DNA of 64,000 nt from Furcasterigmium furcatum. Taxonomy: Eukaryota; Ascomycota; Sordariomycetes; Glomerellales; Plectosphaerellaceae. A program made the position numbers and the translations under genes. The stretch's first letter is position 1, and each line of letters starts with the position of its first letter. This document shows, in pieces, positions 21,615 through 32,636 of the stretch. The stretch is from the NCBI GenBank assembly GCA_001599815.1, contig BCIA01000001.1, positions 6,344,978 to 6,408,977 of the forward strand. Direction: 5' to 3'. The notes beneath the pieces are model-generated. The model made no database searches. It was not told the DNA's origin and saw nothing but the letters and a program-made list of their open reading frames with translations.

Positions 21615-23750
21615 TCATTGGCATGTATCGGGGTTTATCGGGCCTAGATCGATGCTCCCAATACCCTCTCCATTGATCATATCCCCAAGCGCGTACGAAG
21701 GCGGTCCCGTCCACGAGAACTCTTCGAATCCACCCATGAACCCCATACCTTGGAGGCTTGTCAGATCCATCGGCATATACTCCTGGGCGCCTCCTAATAG
21801 ATCAACATCGGCACTATGCAAGCCATCCCGTCGATCCATCAGTGCAGCTAGAGCCCCCGGGCTCCTCTCGCTGCCCGCCATTTTCTGCTCCATGCTGGCG
21901 ATGATCCTCGGCATCGCCACGGGCGTCCCCGCCTCGGCCGCCGCTGCCTGTAAGACATCCCACGCCTTGAACACGATGTGGGCAAAGATCCTGATTATCG
22001 GATGTTTGTCCACCTCGAGTTTGCCGAAGCGGGCCTCGTAGTTCTCGAACATGACCTCCCAGGCCCGATCCGCCAGCTCGCCCGTGGGCCACCTGCGCAA
22101 CTGCTCCACGATGCCGATGTACGCGGGGAAGGGGAAGCGGTACTGCTGGAACCATCGGTACCCCAGCGTCAGCGGCGAGCTGGACAGCCGCGTGTCGCAC
22201 TCGAGCACGCGGAAGGCCCGGGCCATGGACTCCTCCCGCTCATGCTCCGTCCGGGGCGCGGGGATGTTGCGGTCTTTCACGCAGCTGAGGATGTAGCACT
22301 TGGCGACGTGCTCCCTGAGGGTCCAGGTCGCCATGTAGTGGAGGGGGTTCGCCTGGTCGAAGTGCCTGACGTAGTCTTCCTCGAGCCGCTTTTCCAGCGC
22401 GGGGAGGTCTGCGTCCGGGCGTTTCCTCGTGAGCGGCTTCAGCGCCGGGTTCGTGAAGTCCAGGAAGAAAGGGGTGTTGCGGACGTACTCCCCCATCTCG
22501 GCGCGGGTCACGGCGAAGACGGCGTCGGTGCCCCTGCCCTGCGCCACGGGGGGTGCCTTCATGTCCGGCCGCAGCTCGCTGTCGTTGACGTTCGCGGGGA
22601 TCCGGCAGTCCCACGTCGGGTCGAGGATGGTGTGCCCGGAGTACGAGAGCTGGCTGATGCGCGTGTCGAAGTGGACCAGCGCCCACCAAAGGCGTCGGCG
22701 CATTTCTGCTTCGAAGACGGAACATCGCGCGAGGCGGGATTCCTCGTGAATGCCCATTCTTTGGGCGATACGGACGGCGATGCCGATCATGGGTGACAGG
22801 CACATGGGGTCCGTCATGGGACGCATGGAGAGCTGACCGAGTTAATGTTGTCAGTCTTTTCCCATCGCATATCTTGGTCTGTGGGAACTTCTTACGAGGT
22901 AGAGGAAGAACGCCGTCAGACAGTCCCGGTCGCTCGTCCGCAGAAAGCGGCAGTTAAGCAGGGAGCGTTGACATCCTAGCTGGAATCTTCGGAGCGCTTC
23001 CTTCTTTGGCGCCCTCAGGGCAGCTTCGCAGGCCTTGTCGGTCAGGGCACACGTCGCGATGCAGTATATGCTAAACATGAGGGCCTCCAACCGAGGTTCC
23101 AAGCTCTTCAAGTCGGCGACTGCCTCGATGATACGGCCTTGCAGGCTTGGGGAGTGGGTGACCTTGAGGAGCGGGTTCACATTGTCGAGATAGATCTGCC
23201 AGAGGCGCAATATCTGGGAGACGGGCGGGTGGAGCGAGGACCGGTCATGAGCGTCGTTGCCCGGGTTGACGCCGAAGAGAAGATGATTGTCGTTATCGAA
23301 GAGCCCCTCCCAGGCGTGACTGACGGTGGATTGCCACATCACACGGTCTAGAAAGTCGTTGCTGTCATGGCTCTCGCTGCTGGTCTCTCGGCCTTGGGGT
23401 GAATCATACTTGCCGTCGACTCCGGGCTCACTCTCTGTCGTGGTCGCGACGGAGGTTGACGTCGTGTTCGGGCTCTTCGGCCCGGGGGTTTCCTCACCGT
23501 GCAAGGGTTCAAAGTCGACACCGCTACTGCGAAGCAGATTCTCATACGTCTGCAGCCTGTCCAGCAGCTCCCGTTCCGGGAACCGACGTCGCCGCTGGCG
23601 GGCTTGCTTCACCGGCGGCACGCAGGTCACCTGGTGCTTCACGCAGTTCCCGCAGGGAGACCTGCGATCACACTTGACCTTACGCCGCTGGCAGGCGAGG
23701 CACGACGGGGGCTTTGAGTTCTGCGGTCGGGCGCCGGCTGCTGTCGACAT
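21615..23750 (-). CDS. Zn2Cys6 transcription factor, divergent from a drug-efflux MFS gene
   Basis: Exons are 23750-22896 and 22832-21615, giving 690 residues. The zinc cluster lies at the N terminus with cysteines 17, 20, 27, 33, 36 and 43 (CLACQRRKVKC, CGNCVKHQVTC), followed by an arginine-rich linker and the coiled segment ERELLDRLQTYENLL. The fungal regulatory domain spans the junction: FFLYL then LSMRPMTDPMCLSPMIGIAVRIAQRMGIHEE, typical of fungal_trans_2-like factors. The divergent gene 494 bp away encodes a DHA2 efflux pump, a common pairing in which the factor induces its exporter. Control of that pump is inferred from position only. Confidence 0.92.
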
Positions 23751-24243
23751 CCTGGCTGCGTTCGGAATGATGATGAATGCGAGGGGAAGAGGCGAGGTGT
23801 GTTCAGGGAGCGAACAGAACCAAAGTCCCAGGAATGCGCTGGAGACAGCTCGGAAAATAGAAATATCCGGGGGCTGCGGGCGTCTAAGTAGCCCTGAGTC
23901 TGCCGTGGAGCCGCCTATGCGTCTGAGCAGGGATGGCCTCTCCGGTATAAGCAGCCCGGACCAATTCTCGCTCGGGAATTTGGAGTTCCCGAGATCGTGC
24001 TACGCTCCCGAGCTCCCTCTATTTTTGCCTCGTCTGGCTCATTCGGCGGGAGAGACCGGGCTGGAGAAATGGACTTATGATTATGGCAGAGAGAAATCAA
24101 ATTCTGCCAGGACCCATGCTGCTGTTCTTAAGAGTGTCGCTCCCAGTGCCGGTGTGGCTCTTCTCTGCTCTGCTTCTATCGGCAAGCAGCATGTTGTAGT
24201 CTCATCGACGACCTCTTATAATTCCTCACACTCGTTTGACACC
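23751..24243. promoter_or_regulatory. Divergent promoter, Zn2Cys6 factor / DHA2 pump
   Basis: This 493-bp shared region has CCGG pairs near 23943-23960 (CCGGTATAAGCAGCCCGG) and TCCCGAG repeats near 23990-24013. TTATAA occurs about 30 bp before the pump ATG. These are candidate sites only. Confidence 0.5.
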
Positions 24244-26037
24244 ATGGCATCTACAGACGAACCACTGAGGGCCGGTACACCCAACAGGGACGTCCCGCCA
24301 GCCCTCCATTCCTCCCATGAGCCCCCCGAGATTGTCATGACCAAGAAACAAGTTTTCATGGTCCTGCTCACAATCTTGGCGAGCGTCTTCCTGGTAGCCC
24401 TCGACCGCACGATCCTGGCCACCGTGAGTTGCTCCCTAGCTTCCTTTGCCTTTCTGACGACTCGACTATTCCACTGAGTGTGCTGACCATGACTCCATAC
24501 GGTTCTAGGCTATTCCCAAGATTACGGACGAATTCAACTCGCTCGGCGACGTGGCCTGGTACGGAAGTGCCTATCTACTTACGAACGCTGCGTTCCAGCT
24601 ATCCTTCGGCAAGCTGTATATCTTCTGGTCCATTAAGGGTTTACTCTTATCGACTATTCTGCTCTTCGAGATCGGCTCCGCCATCTGCGGTGCCGCTCCC
24701 TCTTCCACCGCCTTCATCCTCGGGAGGGCGATAAAAGGCGTCGGCGCAGCGGGCATATTCTCTGGCGCGGTACGCATTGCTTTGCTGCTTCAACAACGTG
24801 TATTAAGCTCGCTGACACGCCCCGATAGATCGTCTGCATCGTCTACGCCGTGCCCCTGGAGAAGCGGCCACTGATCCACGGCCTTTTTGGTGCCATGTTC
24901 GGGGTCGCGTCCATCGTTGGCCCTATCATCGGCGGAGCCCTGACCTCGCACGTCTCGTGGAGATGGTGTTTCTACATCAACCTCCCCTTTGGAGGCATAG
25001 CTCTCGCTGCCGTGGCCTACTGTCTCCAGATACCCGATAGGGAGACCACTAATGCCCCCCTCAAGGAGAAGCTCCGCCAACTCGACGGCATTGGCACTCT
25101 CGTCCTTGTCGGGGCCGTCGTCTCTCTTGTCCTTGTCCTCCAATGGGGCGGCCAGAAGTATTCGTGGGACAACAGCACCATAATCGCCCTCCTCACATGC
25201 ACGGGCGTCCTGGCTGTGGCGTTCATCCTCACTCAGATCTTCCTCCCGCGCACCGCAACCCTTCCGCCTCGGGTCTTTAAGCAGCGCAGCATCATCGCCG
25301 CCGGCTGGGCCACCGCCTGCGTCGGCGCCTCCATGTACATCTTCGTGTACTTCCTCCCCATCTGGTTCCAGGCCATCAAGGGGGTCTCCGCCGTCGACTC
25401 GGGCATCTACATGCTTCCCTCAGCGCTGTCCACCGTCTTCGCCACCATCGCCAACGGCTTCGCCGTCCAGAAACTGGGCTACTATACTCCGTCTGCTATC
25501 ATCGGCGCCTGTATCTCTTGCATCGGCGCCGGCCTCTTGACCACGCTGCATGCCGACACCCCCGCAGCGCAGTGGATCGGGTACCAGATCCCCTACGGCT
25601 TCGGGCTCGGCATGTGCTTCCAGATACCAAACCTCGCCGCCCAGACCGTCCTGCCTATCGAGGATGTCCCGATCGGCAGCGCACTTATGCTCTTCCTACA
25701 GCTGCTCGGCGCGTCTGCGTTCATTCCCGTTGGACAATACCTACTGTTGACGCAACTGCGCAACTCCCTCGCGGGAGTGAGCGGGATCGATCCCGAGACT
25801 ATTGGGTCAACGGGCGCGACGTCGCTGACGGACTCGGTGCCGGAGCACCTCCGGGAGACGGTGCTGTTGGCCTATAATTCCGCCCTGCGGGTTGTCTTTA
25901 TTGTCGGCCTGGTGATGGCGTGCCTTGTCGTGGCTGGAATGGCAGGCCTCGAGTTCAAGAGTATCAAGAAGGGAGGCAACACGGGTGAGAAGAAGCCTGA
26001 AACAAGCCATGAAGATGGCGACCAGGAGAAGAAGTAA
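24244..26037 (+). CDS. MFS drug efflux transporter, DHA2 type (14 helices)
   Basis: A proton antiporter of 549 residues in the plasma membrane. Exons are 24244-24423, 24509-24769 and 24829-26037. The protein has a hydrophilic N terminus, then helix 1 ending in LDRTILAT, the DEFNSLGDVAWYGSAYLL phrase typical of the family, GRAIKGVGAAGIFSGA (motif C region), GPIIGGALTSHVSWRWCFYINLPFGG and a C-terminal half with FKQRSIIAAGWATACVGASMYIF. The number of hydrophobic blocks fits 14 helices. Family members export toxins, fungicides and secondary metabolites; the substrate is not predictable. No biosynthetic enzyme lies within 5 kb, so a resistance role with its divergent regulator is the simplest reading. 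Confidence 0.94.
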
Positions 26038-26402
26038 TGGCGGCGGCTGATTCCACTTTGTAGACATGTACGTTTTGTTAAGGTAAAGATTCCCAACTCT
26101 GAAAAGCGGGCACGATTCTTGTGGACATAGATATGTATACCACTCTGGCATAGCTTAGACAGCATGGAACTGAATGTGGATGGTCGGACTCGCCCACTCA
26201 TCGACGGCGAGGGCGCTCAGAGTTGTTCGCGAGCAAGAGAGTAACACGAAACATGCCGGCAAATCACTCACGACCTTGGAACGAAAGTGGCGTGTCAATG
26301 AAAAAGGTCATCATAGCAGAATGATGGTGTTGAGACCGGCGCTGTTGGCACGCGGGCATTTGAAGGCCAGTGGCGGCGGACATGACGATTGATCATCTTG
26401 GC

Positions 26403-26566
26403 ACGGACAGGGATCAGGGGAGATGGGCGAGTCACAGAACAAGTCATAGGAATAAGCTTTCTTGGGAGGCGAGCGCACGATGTTCATGACCAAAGAGGCA
26501 TGTTGCCTTGACGACGAGAAAACTCTATATCAGTTGATACAGTTACATCTCCTTATTACCATTGAA
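26403..26566 (+). mobile_element. MITE-like element, degenerate copy
   Basis: The right half, from GTTCATGACC through the inverted arm 26516-26566 ending ATTACCATTGAA, matches the intact copy at 49423-49576. The left arm is strongly mutated but alignable (GGGGAGAT, then AAGCTTTCTTGGGAG). Boundaries on the left are approximate. Confidence 0.6.
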
Positions 26567-27116
26567 ACAGGTCATCATGAGCCGCCATTACCGTCCCGAT
26601 CGAGTACTCCATGTTCAGATCCTCGAATGATGATGATCTCGGACCCTGGTACATACTGGAATGTGACCTTCAGGTGCCACGAGTCCTCGATGTGGTCGAG
26701 GCGCAGTTCGTCCGAGTCGATGTTGCGGGATCCATCGGCGTCGAGTGCTTCAAGACGTGGCTGTAGGAACCGGGCCGTCCAGAGGGCAAGTCGGTCGCCA
26801 GGGGAACCGACTCGAACTTGATTCTTTCGTGATAACGTATCTCAGTCCCGAGGCAGCGTGGTTCGAGTCGGTCCGCTCGGGGTCAATGGCATGGGTAGTC
26901 CCGTCCGCGGTCGTGAGACTCTTGCCATGGAAGATACACAAGGCCTGGCGTGATTCTAACCTCAACTGGATACCGAGCCATTGCAGGAATAATGGCTGGG
27001 GTGCTTGCTACCTCCCTCTCCTCCCTGGAGAGAACTACCATCTCCGGCCCATTTTGCCAATAAGACATCGGGAAACACCTCGTGTACGGCGGATATACTT
27101 ATCTGATTTCCTCATG

Positions 27117-27220
27117 TCCGCTGTGCCACCTGTGCCACAATGAGGGAATTCTGCTTTGCCGCAGTTGCAAGGTTCCGTTATGCTACAAGTGGGGGATTCC
27201 GCTGTGCCGCAGGTAGAGGG
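27117..27220 (+). repeat. 24-bp minisatellite, about four units
   Basis: Units approximate TTCCGCTGTGCCGCAGGTAG plus four further bases. The last two (27173 and 27197) are the best preserved; earlier ones carry small insertions. Confidence 0.55.
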
Positions 27221-27522
27221 ACTAGCATGAGCCGCCTGACCTCCCACAAAGTGAGCTCAATAACATCAGGCACGTGTGCTGTCGGACCGGGGCCGATTCA
27301 ACACCTGCTCTTTACTGAGCGAGTGTCCACGTTTGCCATTCGCTTTCTATATGAAAAGTGAAGGGCACGTGTCGAGTCGGAGGAGAGGGGAGATCAGTAG
27401 GTCTATCTTCGTCTGACGACTATATAATTCAGACTAATCTCACTCGGATCATGCTCGCAGGAAGAAAGGAGCAGCGCAACTCAGCACTCTCCTCAACTTG
27501 TTTCCTCTGAGCATCCTTCACC

Positions 27523-28531
27523 ATGAAGATCGCTGTTATTCTCGCCCTCATCATCGGGCAAGCTGCGGCAGCGGCAGTTCCGAGTCCAGCGCCAACCAAG
27601 GAAGCCGGAAAGCTCGATGTGCTCCTGGCAGAGTTCAACGCTTCGGCAGCTGAGAAGGGCCAAAGCCTCAATGTGCCCCAGAAAGATTTGGGTATTCCGG
27701 ACACTGAGGAACCCCAAAAGATGCCTCTACCCTTCGCTCAACTGGGTTGGGTCGGCGTTCTCACCCCCGGTGGTCCCAAAGTTGAGTACTGGGGAGACAA
27801 TCTTGATGTAAGTGCTTAGCTCGTATGAGAAAGGCCGGCTCTGACGTTTGTGACCTAGGACATCGAAGCCCAGGTCAAGAAGGACCACCCTGGTTCCTCC
27901 ATCTACAGTGACACCGAGGTGCCCTGGAATCCTGAGGATGTCGATATCGAGCAATCGGATAACCCGCCCCATTCTGCTCGGAAGGAGCTCCAGGCCCGTA
28001 ACCCTGGCGTGAGTCGGCGTCGTTACCAGTTCTTGATATAGTACTTGGACTGACCATATCGTGAAGTACGGTGAACGCAACTGCAACTACTGGGGCTGGG
28101 CAAATCCAAACAAGCTGTGGGACGCCTCCCGCAACCTTCGCAGGGTCACGGGCGCCTGCGTTGCGCCGGCTCGATCATGCACGCGCATGCAGTGCGTCTC
28201 TGACACTGCCGTCGCCGTTTGCAATGACAACCGTCACAACCTGTACCTCCCTTGCTCATACGTTGCGGATGGCGCCGACAGATTGAACCGTGAATGCTAT
28301 TCATTTGACGGCGTTCTTTGCAGCCTCGCCAACCCTTTTCAGAAGTGCGTCCGTGTTAACGAACGCGTTCACGGCCAGATCTTCTCCCCTGGGAGAACAT
28401 GGAACGTCCTTGCCGGAACCTGCGGTACGTATCACACCAGCAAAAGAACAAAATTCAGGGTGTGAAGCAAGCTAACAGTATGGGTGGTAATAGGCAGGAT
28501 TGGTCATTATTGGGACCTGCAATGGCGCTGA
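27523..28531 (+). CDS. Small secreted cysteine-rich protein (candidate effector)
   Basis: Exons are 27523-27807, 27859-28008, 28067-28424 and a short last exon 28494-28531, giving about 276 residues; the last acceptor is the least certain. The first 17 residues (MKIAVILALIIGQAAAA) are a clear signal peptide. An acidic, proline-rich propeptide-like segment runs to about residue 145, with the basic site ARKELQAR near its end. The mature-looking domain starts YGERNCNYWGW and has ten cysteines, including CVAPARSCTRMQC and AVCNDNRHN. The C-x2-RM-x-C ... AVxxCND pattern recalls a family of uncharacterised secreted fungal proteins. I cannot name a function; an effector or an extracellular competition protein are options. 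A TATA box at 27420 fits a regulated gene. Confidence 0.8.
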
Positions 28532-29287
28532 GAGACTTTGAGCGCGTCTTGAGGGGGAAGATCTCGCTGGCGACAACCTGGGCGAGGGGGGCCTAGGTTG
28601 AGGTAAAGAAGAAGCAGATGTAGATGAAGGCGACAACCTTTTGCCCACCGAGCTCTTCACGAAGATCTCTCAGTCATCGTGCCTTCTGGCGGACACCATG
28701 CGGCACACCGCGACGATGAGCTGGGCGACCCTTTTGAGGGCCGATGGGATTCTTAAATCTCCTCCTTGTGAGGTAGACCCGAGCATTTTGATAGAGCACT
28801 TAAACTTACGTTCGATTCTAACTAACTATTTCACAACTTCTTTGAATCAGAGAGTGAGTCACCCAGCGTCCCCAGAGGCAATTCTGGTGCGGTTATCTGC
28901 TCTGCAGAAGGCAATGTCATGCAATCTCTGGGCGTTCGCTTCACCCGCCACGACTTGACGGACGAGATGGCCATGGGCCGTGGCTGGGCACTTTGGCTGC
29001 CCTGAGGATTACATCACTTTCAGCTTCGTTTGAATTGGGTTCATTGAGATAGAGAGGAGAGGCAACGGGGTCACCTGTGTGCCGTTTACATTCTGCCCCA
29101 GGCTCTGCCCACGTTGGTTAACACTGGACGACAAGATAGCTGGACCGGCCATGTATTTTGCGACCCTTATGCAGTCTGAAATCGGCGCAGACGGACCAAC
29201 TGCGCTTGTAGTAAGACATCAAACACTGTCCATTTTAGGCCACCTCCATGGGCACATTGTCGTGCCTCCAGAGACCTCCCCCATCCC
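28532..29287. other. Intergenic, no gene seen
   Basis: This is the 3' flank of the secreted-protein gene and of a minus-strand regulator. It contains copy B of the 45-bp repeat. No supported coding region. Confidence 0.5.
29123..29166 (+). repeat. 45-bp dispersed repeat, copy B
   Basis: It matches 1466-1510, with GGCCATGTATTTTGCGAC as the longest identical core. Same strand as copy A. Confidence 0.5.
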
Positions 29288-31087
29288 TTACCATCCGCAT
29301 CCGGCACCCTGGTCCTTCTCGATGTCGCTCGACGGACTCGACAGTTCTCTCTGCGATATTATCAGCATCACGTGACACCTATGGATGCAAGACCAGGCGC
29401 AACATACCTCCAAGAAAACCTTGGCCTGCTTCAGACCGACCTCCTCTGCGAAGAACCTCAGCCTGCCCCTAAGAAACCGCCTCTCCCCCGGCGTTGCGAA
29501 ATCACTCGCGCTGGCGGCAAACAACGGCCACAGCACCATCTGGCACGTCGCCCCCTTGACCGCGTCGCTGACGTCGCCGCACGCGAACGTCGCGGTGCCG
29601 GTATCCTTGCCGCTGCCGCTGAAGCTGCAGAAAAACGGCAGCATGGCCACCATGTCCGACACCCGCCGGGACGCGGACGCGGCGACCTCGCCGTACTCGA
29701 CGCCGTCGTTCCCGCCCTGCGTACGGTAGTCCTCCGGGTACGCCAGCCACGCCTTGCACCGCATGATGCTCGTCGTTAGCATCAGATGGCACGTCCACGT
29801 CGTGAGATGTATGATAGCGACCCCCAGGTCGTCAAAGCCGTACACCGGGCCGGCGTACGTCGCGCACGAGTCGATGTCCTCCTCTCTCCGCTCGGGAACC
29901 CAGTCCACGACGCGGGGCTCCCATCCGGGCGGTATCTGCGTGTCATGGAACGCGGCGAAGCGCGCCTCCAGCGCCCGCGCGCGCTGAAGAACCTCCAGGA
30001 CCTTCCGCGTCCTCGTGGGCCCGCGCTCGGCGTAGTCCGCTCTGGTCCGGCACGCGTGGAAGATGCGGTCGACGGCATGGCGGATCTGCGAGCTCTGGAA
30101 GTTCATCTCGGCGAGGGCCGAGTTCTTGCACGCGACGTGCCGGAGGAGGTAGGTGCACTCGGGGACGTCGGGCCCGGAGGGCATGCAGTAGAGCGAGAAG
30201 ACGGTGTTGCGCATCATGTCGAACATGGAGAGGCTCTCCGGGGTGTCGAGGCGGTCTTCACCCCGGAGCTGGACGATCATGGCTGCGCCCTTGACGTGGT
30301 TGATGTAGGCCGTCATGGAGTCTGAAGACAGTGACTGGTGGCCAGGGTCAGCGCTGTGTGCTTGGAATATGGGTAGGGGGCGCACCTCATAGAAAGCGAG
30401 CAACATGACGGCAGCCAGTGTCGCGTCGTCTTTTGCCCGTTCGGGATCCTGGAGGGCGTCGTTGACGGCACGTACGGCCTTGAGGTAATGCCGCTGGGCC
30501 CAGAAGAGAGAGGTACTGCCCGCTGACTTTCGTTGCGAGGCAAACGCGATGATGGATGCCGACTTGTAGGCCTCGGTAAGGCAGTCTGGGACATTGTGTC
30601 TGCCGAGAAGGGTGGGAATGAAAGGGAACCAACGCGCCCTCTGCGTTGGCGACTGCGGCACCAGGATGAATTGTGAGGCAAAGTAGCAGGAGGCTCGGTC
30701 TTCTATCGATATCGTGACGCCGGATGGAAGGCTGAACATGTCGTCCTCTTCGTCAAAGTCCTCTTCGCTACCGGACGGCGAGCCTTCCAGGGCCAACGTG
30801 ACGGCCGGCACATATCGTCGAGCCTCTTTGAAGGCTGGCGTGGTGGTACTCTCATCTGCACTGGTTCTGGGATACTCGGGCAGATATTCCTCGCCTCTGA
30901 TCCGCTTGAATCGCTTGATGACAGCCTGGGTTTGGTCCCTGATTCTGGCCTCGAAGGGGTTTATGTAGCCAGGGCATTGTCGTCCGACTTTCCTACACTT
31001 CATGCAGTACGGCTTGGCCTCATCGCACTTGATGCGCCTGACCTTGCAGAGCTTGCAGCCTGATGATGGTTTTCCGGTGTTGACCAT
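29288..31087 (-). CDS. Zn2Cys6 transcription factor, orphan
   Basis: Exons are 31087-30386, 30334-29408 and 29350-29288, giving 563 residues. Both introns (51 and 57 nt) are stop-free multiples of three, so the reading frame stays open through them; they are called from GTGCGC/CAG and GTATGT/CAG ends, and removing them restores FYESLSSDSMTAYINHVKGAA and KVFLERELSS. I start at 31087 because MVNTGKPSSG leads straight into the zinc cluster (cysteines 11, 14, 21, 28, 31, 38); an in-frame upstream ATG at 31375 would add 96 residues of low-quality sequence. The rest is the fungal-specific factor domain (Fungal_trans_2 type), with an acidic segment EEDFDEEDDMF near residue 110. No divergent enzyme or transporter suggests a target. 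Confidence 0.88.
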   Translation of the reverse strand: MVNTGKPSSGCKLCKVRRIKCDEAKPYCMKCRKVGRQCPGYINPFEARIRDQTQAVIKRFKRIRGEEYLPEYPRTSADESTTTPAFKEARRYVPAVTLALEGSPSGSEEDFDEEDDMFSLPSGVTISIEDRASCYFASQFILVPQSPTQRARWFPFIPTLLGRHNVPDCLTEAYKSASIIAFASQRKSAGSTSLFWAQRHYLKAVRAVNDALQDPERAKDDATLAAVMLLAFYEVRPLPIFQAHSADPGHQSLSSDSMTAYINHVKGAAMIVQLRGEDRLDTPESLSMFDMMRNTVFSLYCMPSGPDVPECTYLLRHVACKNSALAEMNFQSSQIRHAVDRIFHACRTRADYAERGPTRTRKVLEVLQRARALEARFAAFHDTQIPPGWEPRVVDWVPERREEDIDSCATYAGPVYGFDDLGVAIIHLTTWTCHLMLTTSIMRCKAWLAYPEDYRTQGGNDGVEYGEVAASASRRVSDMVAMLPFFCSFSGSGKDTGTATFACGDVSDAVKGATCQMVLWPLFAASASDFATPGERRFLRGRLRFFAEEVGLKQAKVFLEVCCAWSCIHRCHVMLIISQRELSSPSSDIEKDQGAGCGW

Positions 31088-32011
31088 GATGGTGGATCTG
31101 ACGGGAGTGGTTGAGACGGTGGTGAGGTTGTGGGAGAGACGGTTAGTTGACACGAGGTTGACAGGTTGACGGGTTGACAGGAGTCCGAGTACTAATACAA
31201 ATGACGAGAAGCAACAACGTGCCCCGGAATGTGACAAATAAGGGTGGAACGTCAAGTAGTATCCGGCTTCCTCGGTCCTCGACCGTGGTACTAGTGCGAC
31301 ACTTGGGCATGGCGGAGTTGATCCCACCCGGCCCAGACCATGTAGTTTAACAGATATCATATGACAATCAGTCATAATAAAACACGGTCGGTTCCCGCCA
31401 AGGACCCGGGGATGCTAGGTATGCACAGGTAAAGTTCACGAAAAGTGCAAGGATCTCCCACCAGCGGGCCAAGGGACAAGCAGGTGTTGACGTGATCTGC
31501 CTGGAGGATGCGTTACCGGCATGGCGCATTCTTACCTTGCTTCTTGTCTCTAGAAACCGACGTGACATGCATGATCGGGGCAACAGCCCAAATGGACCAT
31601 GTTCTGCGGAGGTGCTGCTCATAATGGTGTCGGGTCGAAGGGTAGGCCCCCTCGTCTGATCTTCTGGAGTTCTGCGGAGGGTTCACGAAACATGAACAAG
31701 AGGCCCGTTTCAACTTCGGAAACACGGAGGAAAGAGCGGGGATAAGCCAAATGGACACCGAAAATGCAGTGAAGCATGGGTGCAGCTCGGGTGATGTGTC
31801 GTGAGGCCGCCGGGGGAACTTCTCGAAGGCAACGTTGCTGGATCTGGATCTGCCCTTCCGTCAACACCGCCGAGGCACCCGCATCCGAGACACGGTCATG
31901 TGAATGGCTTCAATTATTAGACTGGACAGGCTCCTAGTGGCTTGGTTGGGGCCAGCCTGGCCTTTTGCGTGTCTTATAATGTTCAAGCCATCATTCCTTT
32001 TCCAAGGGATA
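31088..32011. other. Intergenic, no gene seen
   Basis: This is the upstream region of the orphan regulator and the 5' flank of the tRNA. Open frames up to 84 codons lack protein features. Confidence 0.5.
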
Positions 32012-32106
32012 GCTCGTATAGTTTAACGGTCAGAATATGACGTTGTGGAAGAACGCAAGTTCCAGACAGCGCCGTCAAGATGTCAGTTCGATTCTGGCTA
32101 CGGGCA
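32012..32106 (+). tRNA. tRNA-His (GTG) with a 23-nt intron
   Basis: The acceptor stem GCTCGTA pairs with TACGGGC (one G-T pair). The D arm is GTTTAACGGTCAGAAT. The anticodon stem TGACG pairs with CGTCA, and the loop begins TTGTGG with anticodon GTG at 32045-32047. A 23-nt intron follows position 37 (32049-32071). The T arm is GTCAG-TTCGATT-CTGGC, closing fully. The discriminator is A at 32106. A T run at 32111 fits a polymerase III terminator. Confidence 0.85.
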
Positions 32107-32636
32107 TTTATTTTTGCCGTCCATTCATTCAGTAGCTGTCCTCCGCAATGATGCCATGGTGTTGGTGTTGTCGAGTGGCTCGAGGCTTGCTTGGCCTGGT
32201 TGAAACATCTGGCGCCCATCTCTGGGTAAGGCCCGAGCGCAGGCCGACTCCCCGGGCCTATGATAGTTATTCAGTCGATACCAGCATGCAAAGTGATGAC
32301 GAATGTTCGAATGTTGGGTTGTTTCGGGGGGTTGCAGTAGAATATCGCGTGGTTGGTGATTGTCACGATGCTGGCGATCCTGTTCGCAAGGCATGTTGGG
32401 AACCCCCAGTCAACATCTTGTCAATCAAAACGTCACCAGGGTATGTAATTGACAATAATAGACATTCAAGACCCTGTCTGTCGACCAGGCGAGAATCCAA
32501 CAAACGCCAGAAGGCAGGTGTTTCCAGAGACCGGCCCTCTCAAACGCCGTCCGATGCAGCCAGCACAGACCGCCGGCATCACAACCCAATCGCAACACGG
32601 CAAGAAAACATCGAGATCAGACATTGATACCGACCC
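32107..32636. other. Intergenic, tRNA to CDC26 3' flank
   Basis: 530 bp with no supported gene; open frames on both strands lack family character. Confidence 0.45.
32111..32115 (+). terminator. Pol III terminator of tRNA-His
   Basis: A run of five T begins four bases after the tRNA 3' end (GGGCATTTATTTTTGCC). Confidence 0.6.

Larger units (their letters stand above)
26038..27522. other. Intergenic, repeat-bearing
   Basis: 1.5 kb without a supported gene. It holds a degenerate MITE-like copy (26403-26566), a 24-bp minisatellite (27117-27220) and the promoter of the secreted-protein gene, with TATATAA at 27420 about 100 bp before its ATG. Confidence 0.5.
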
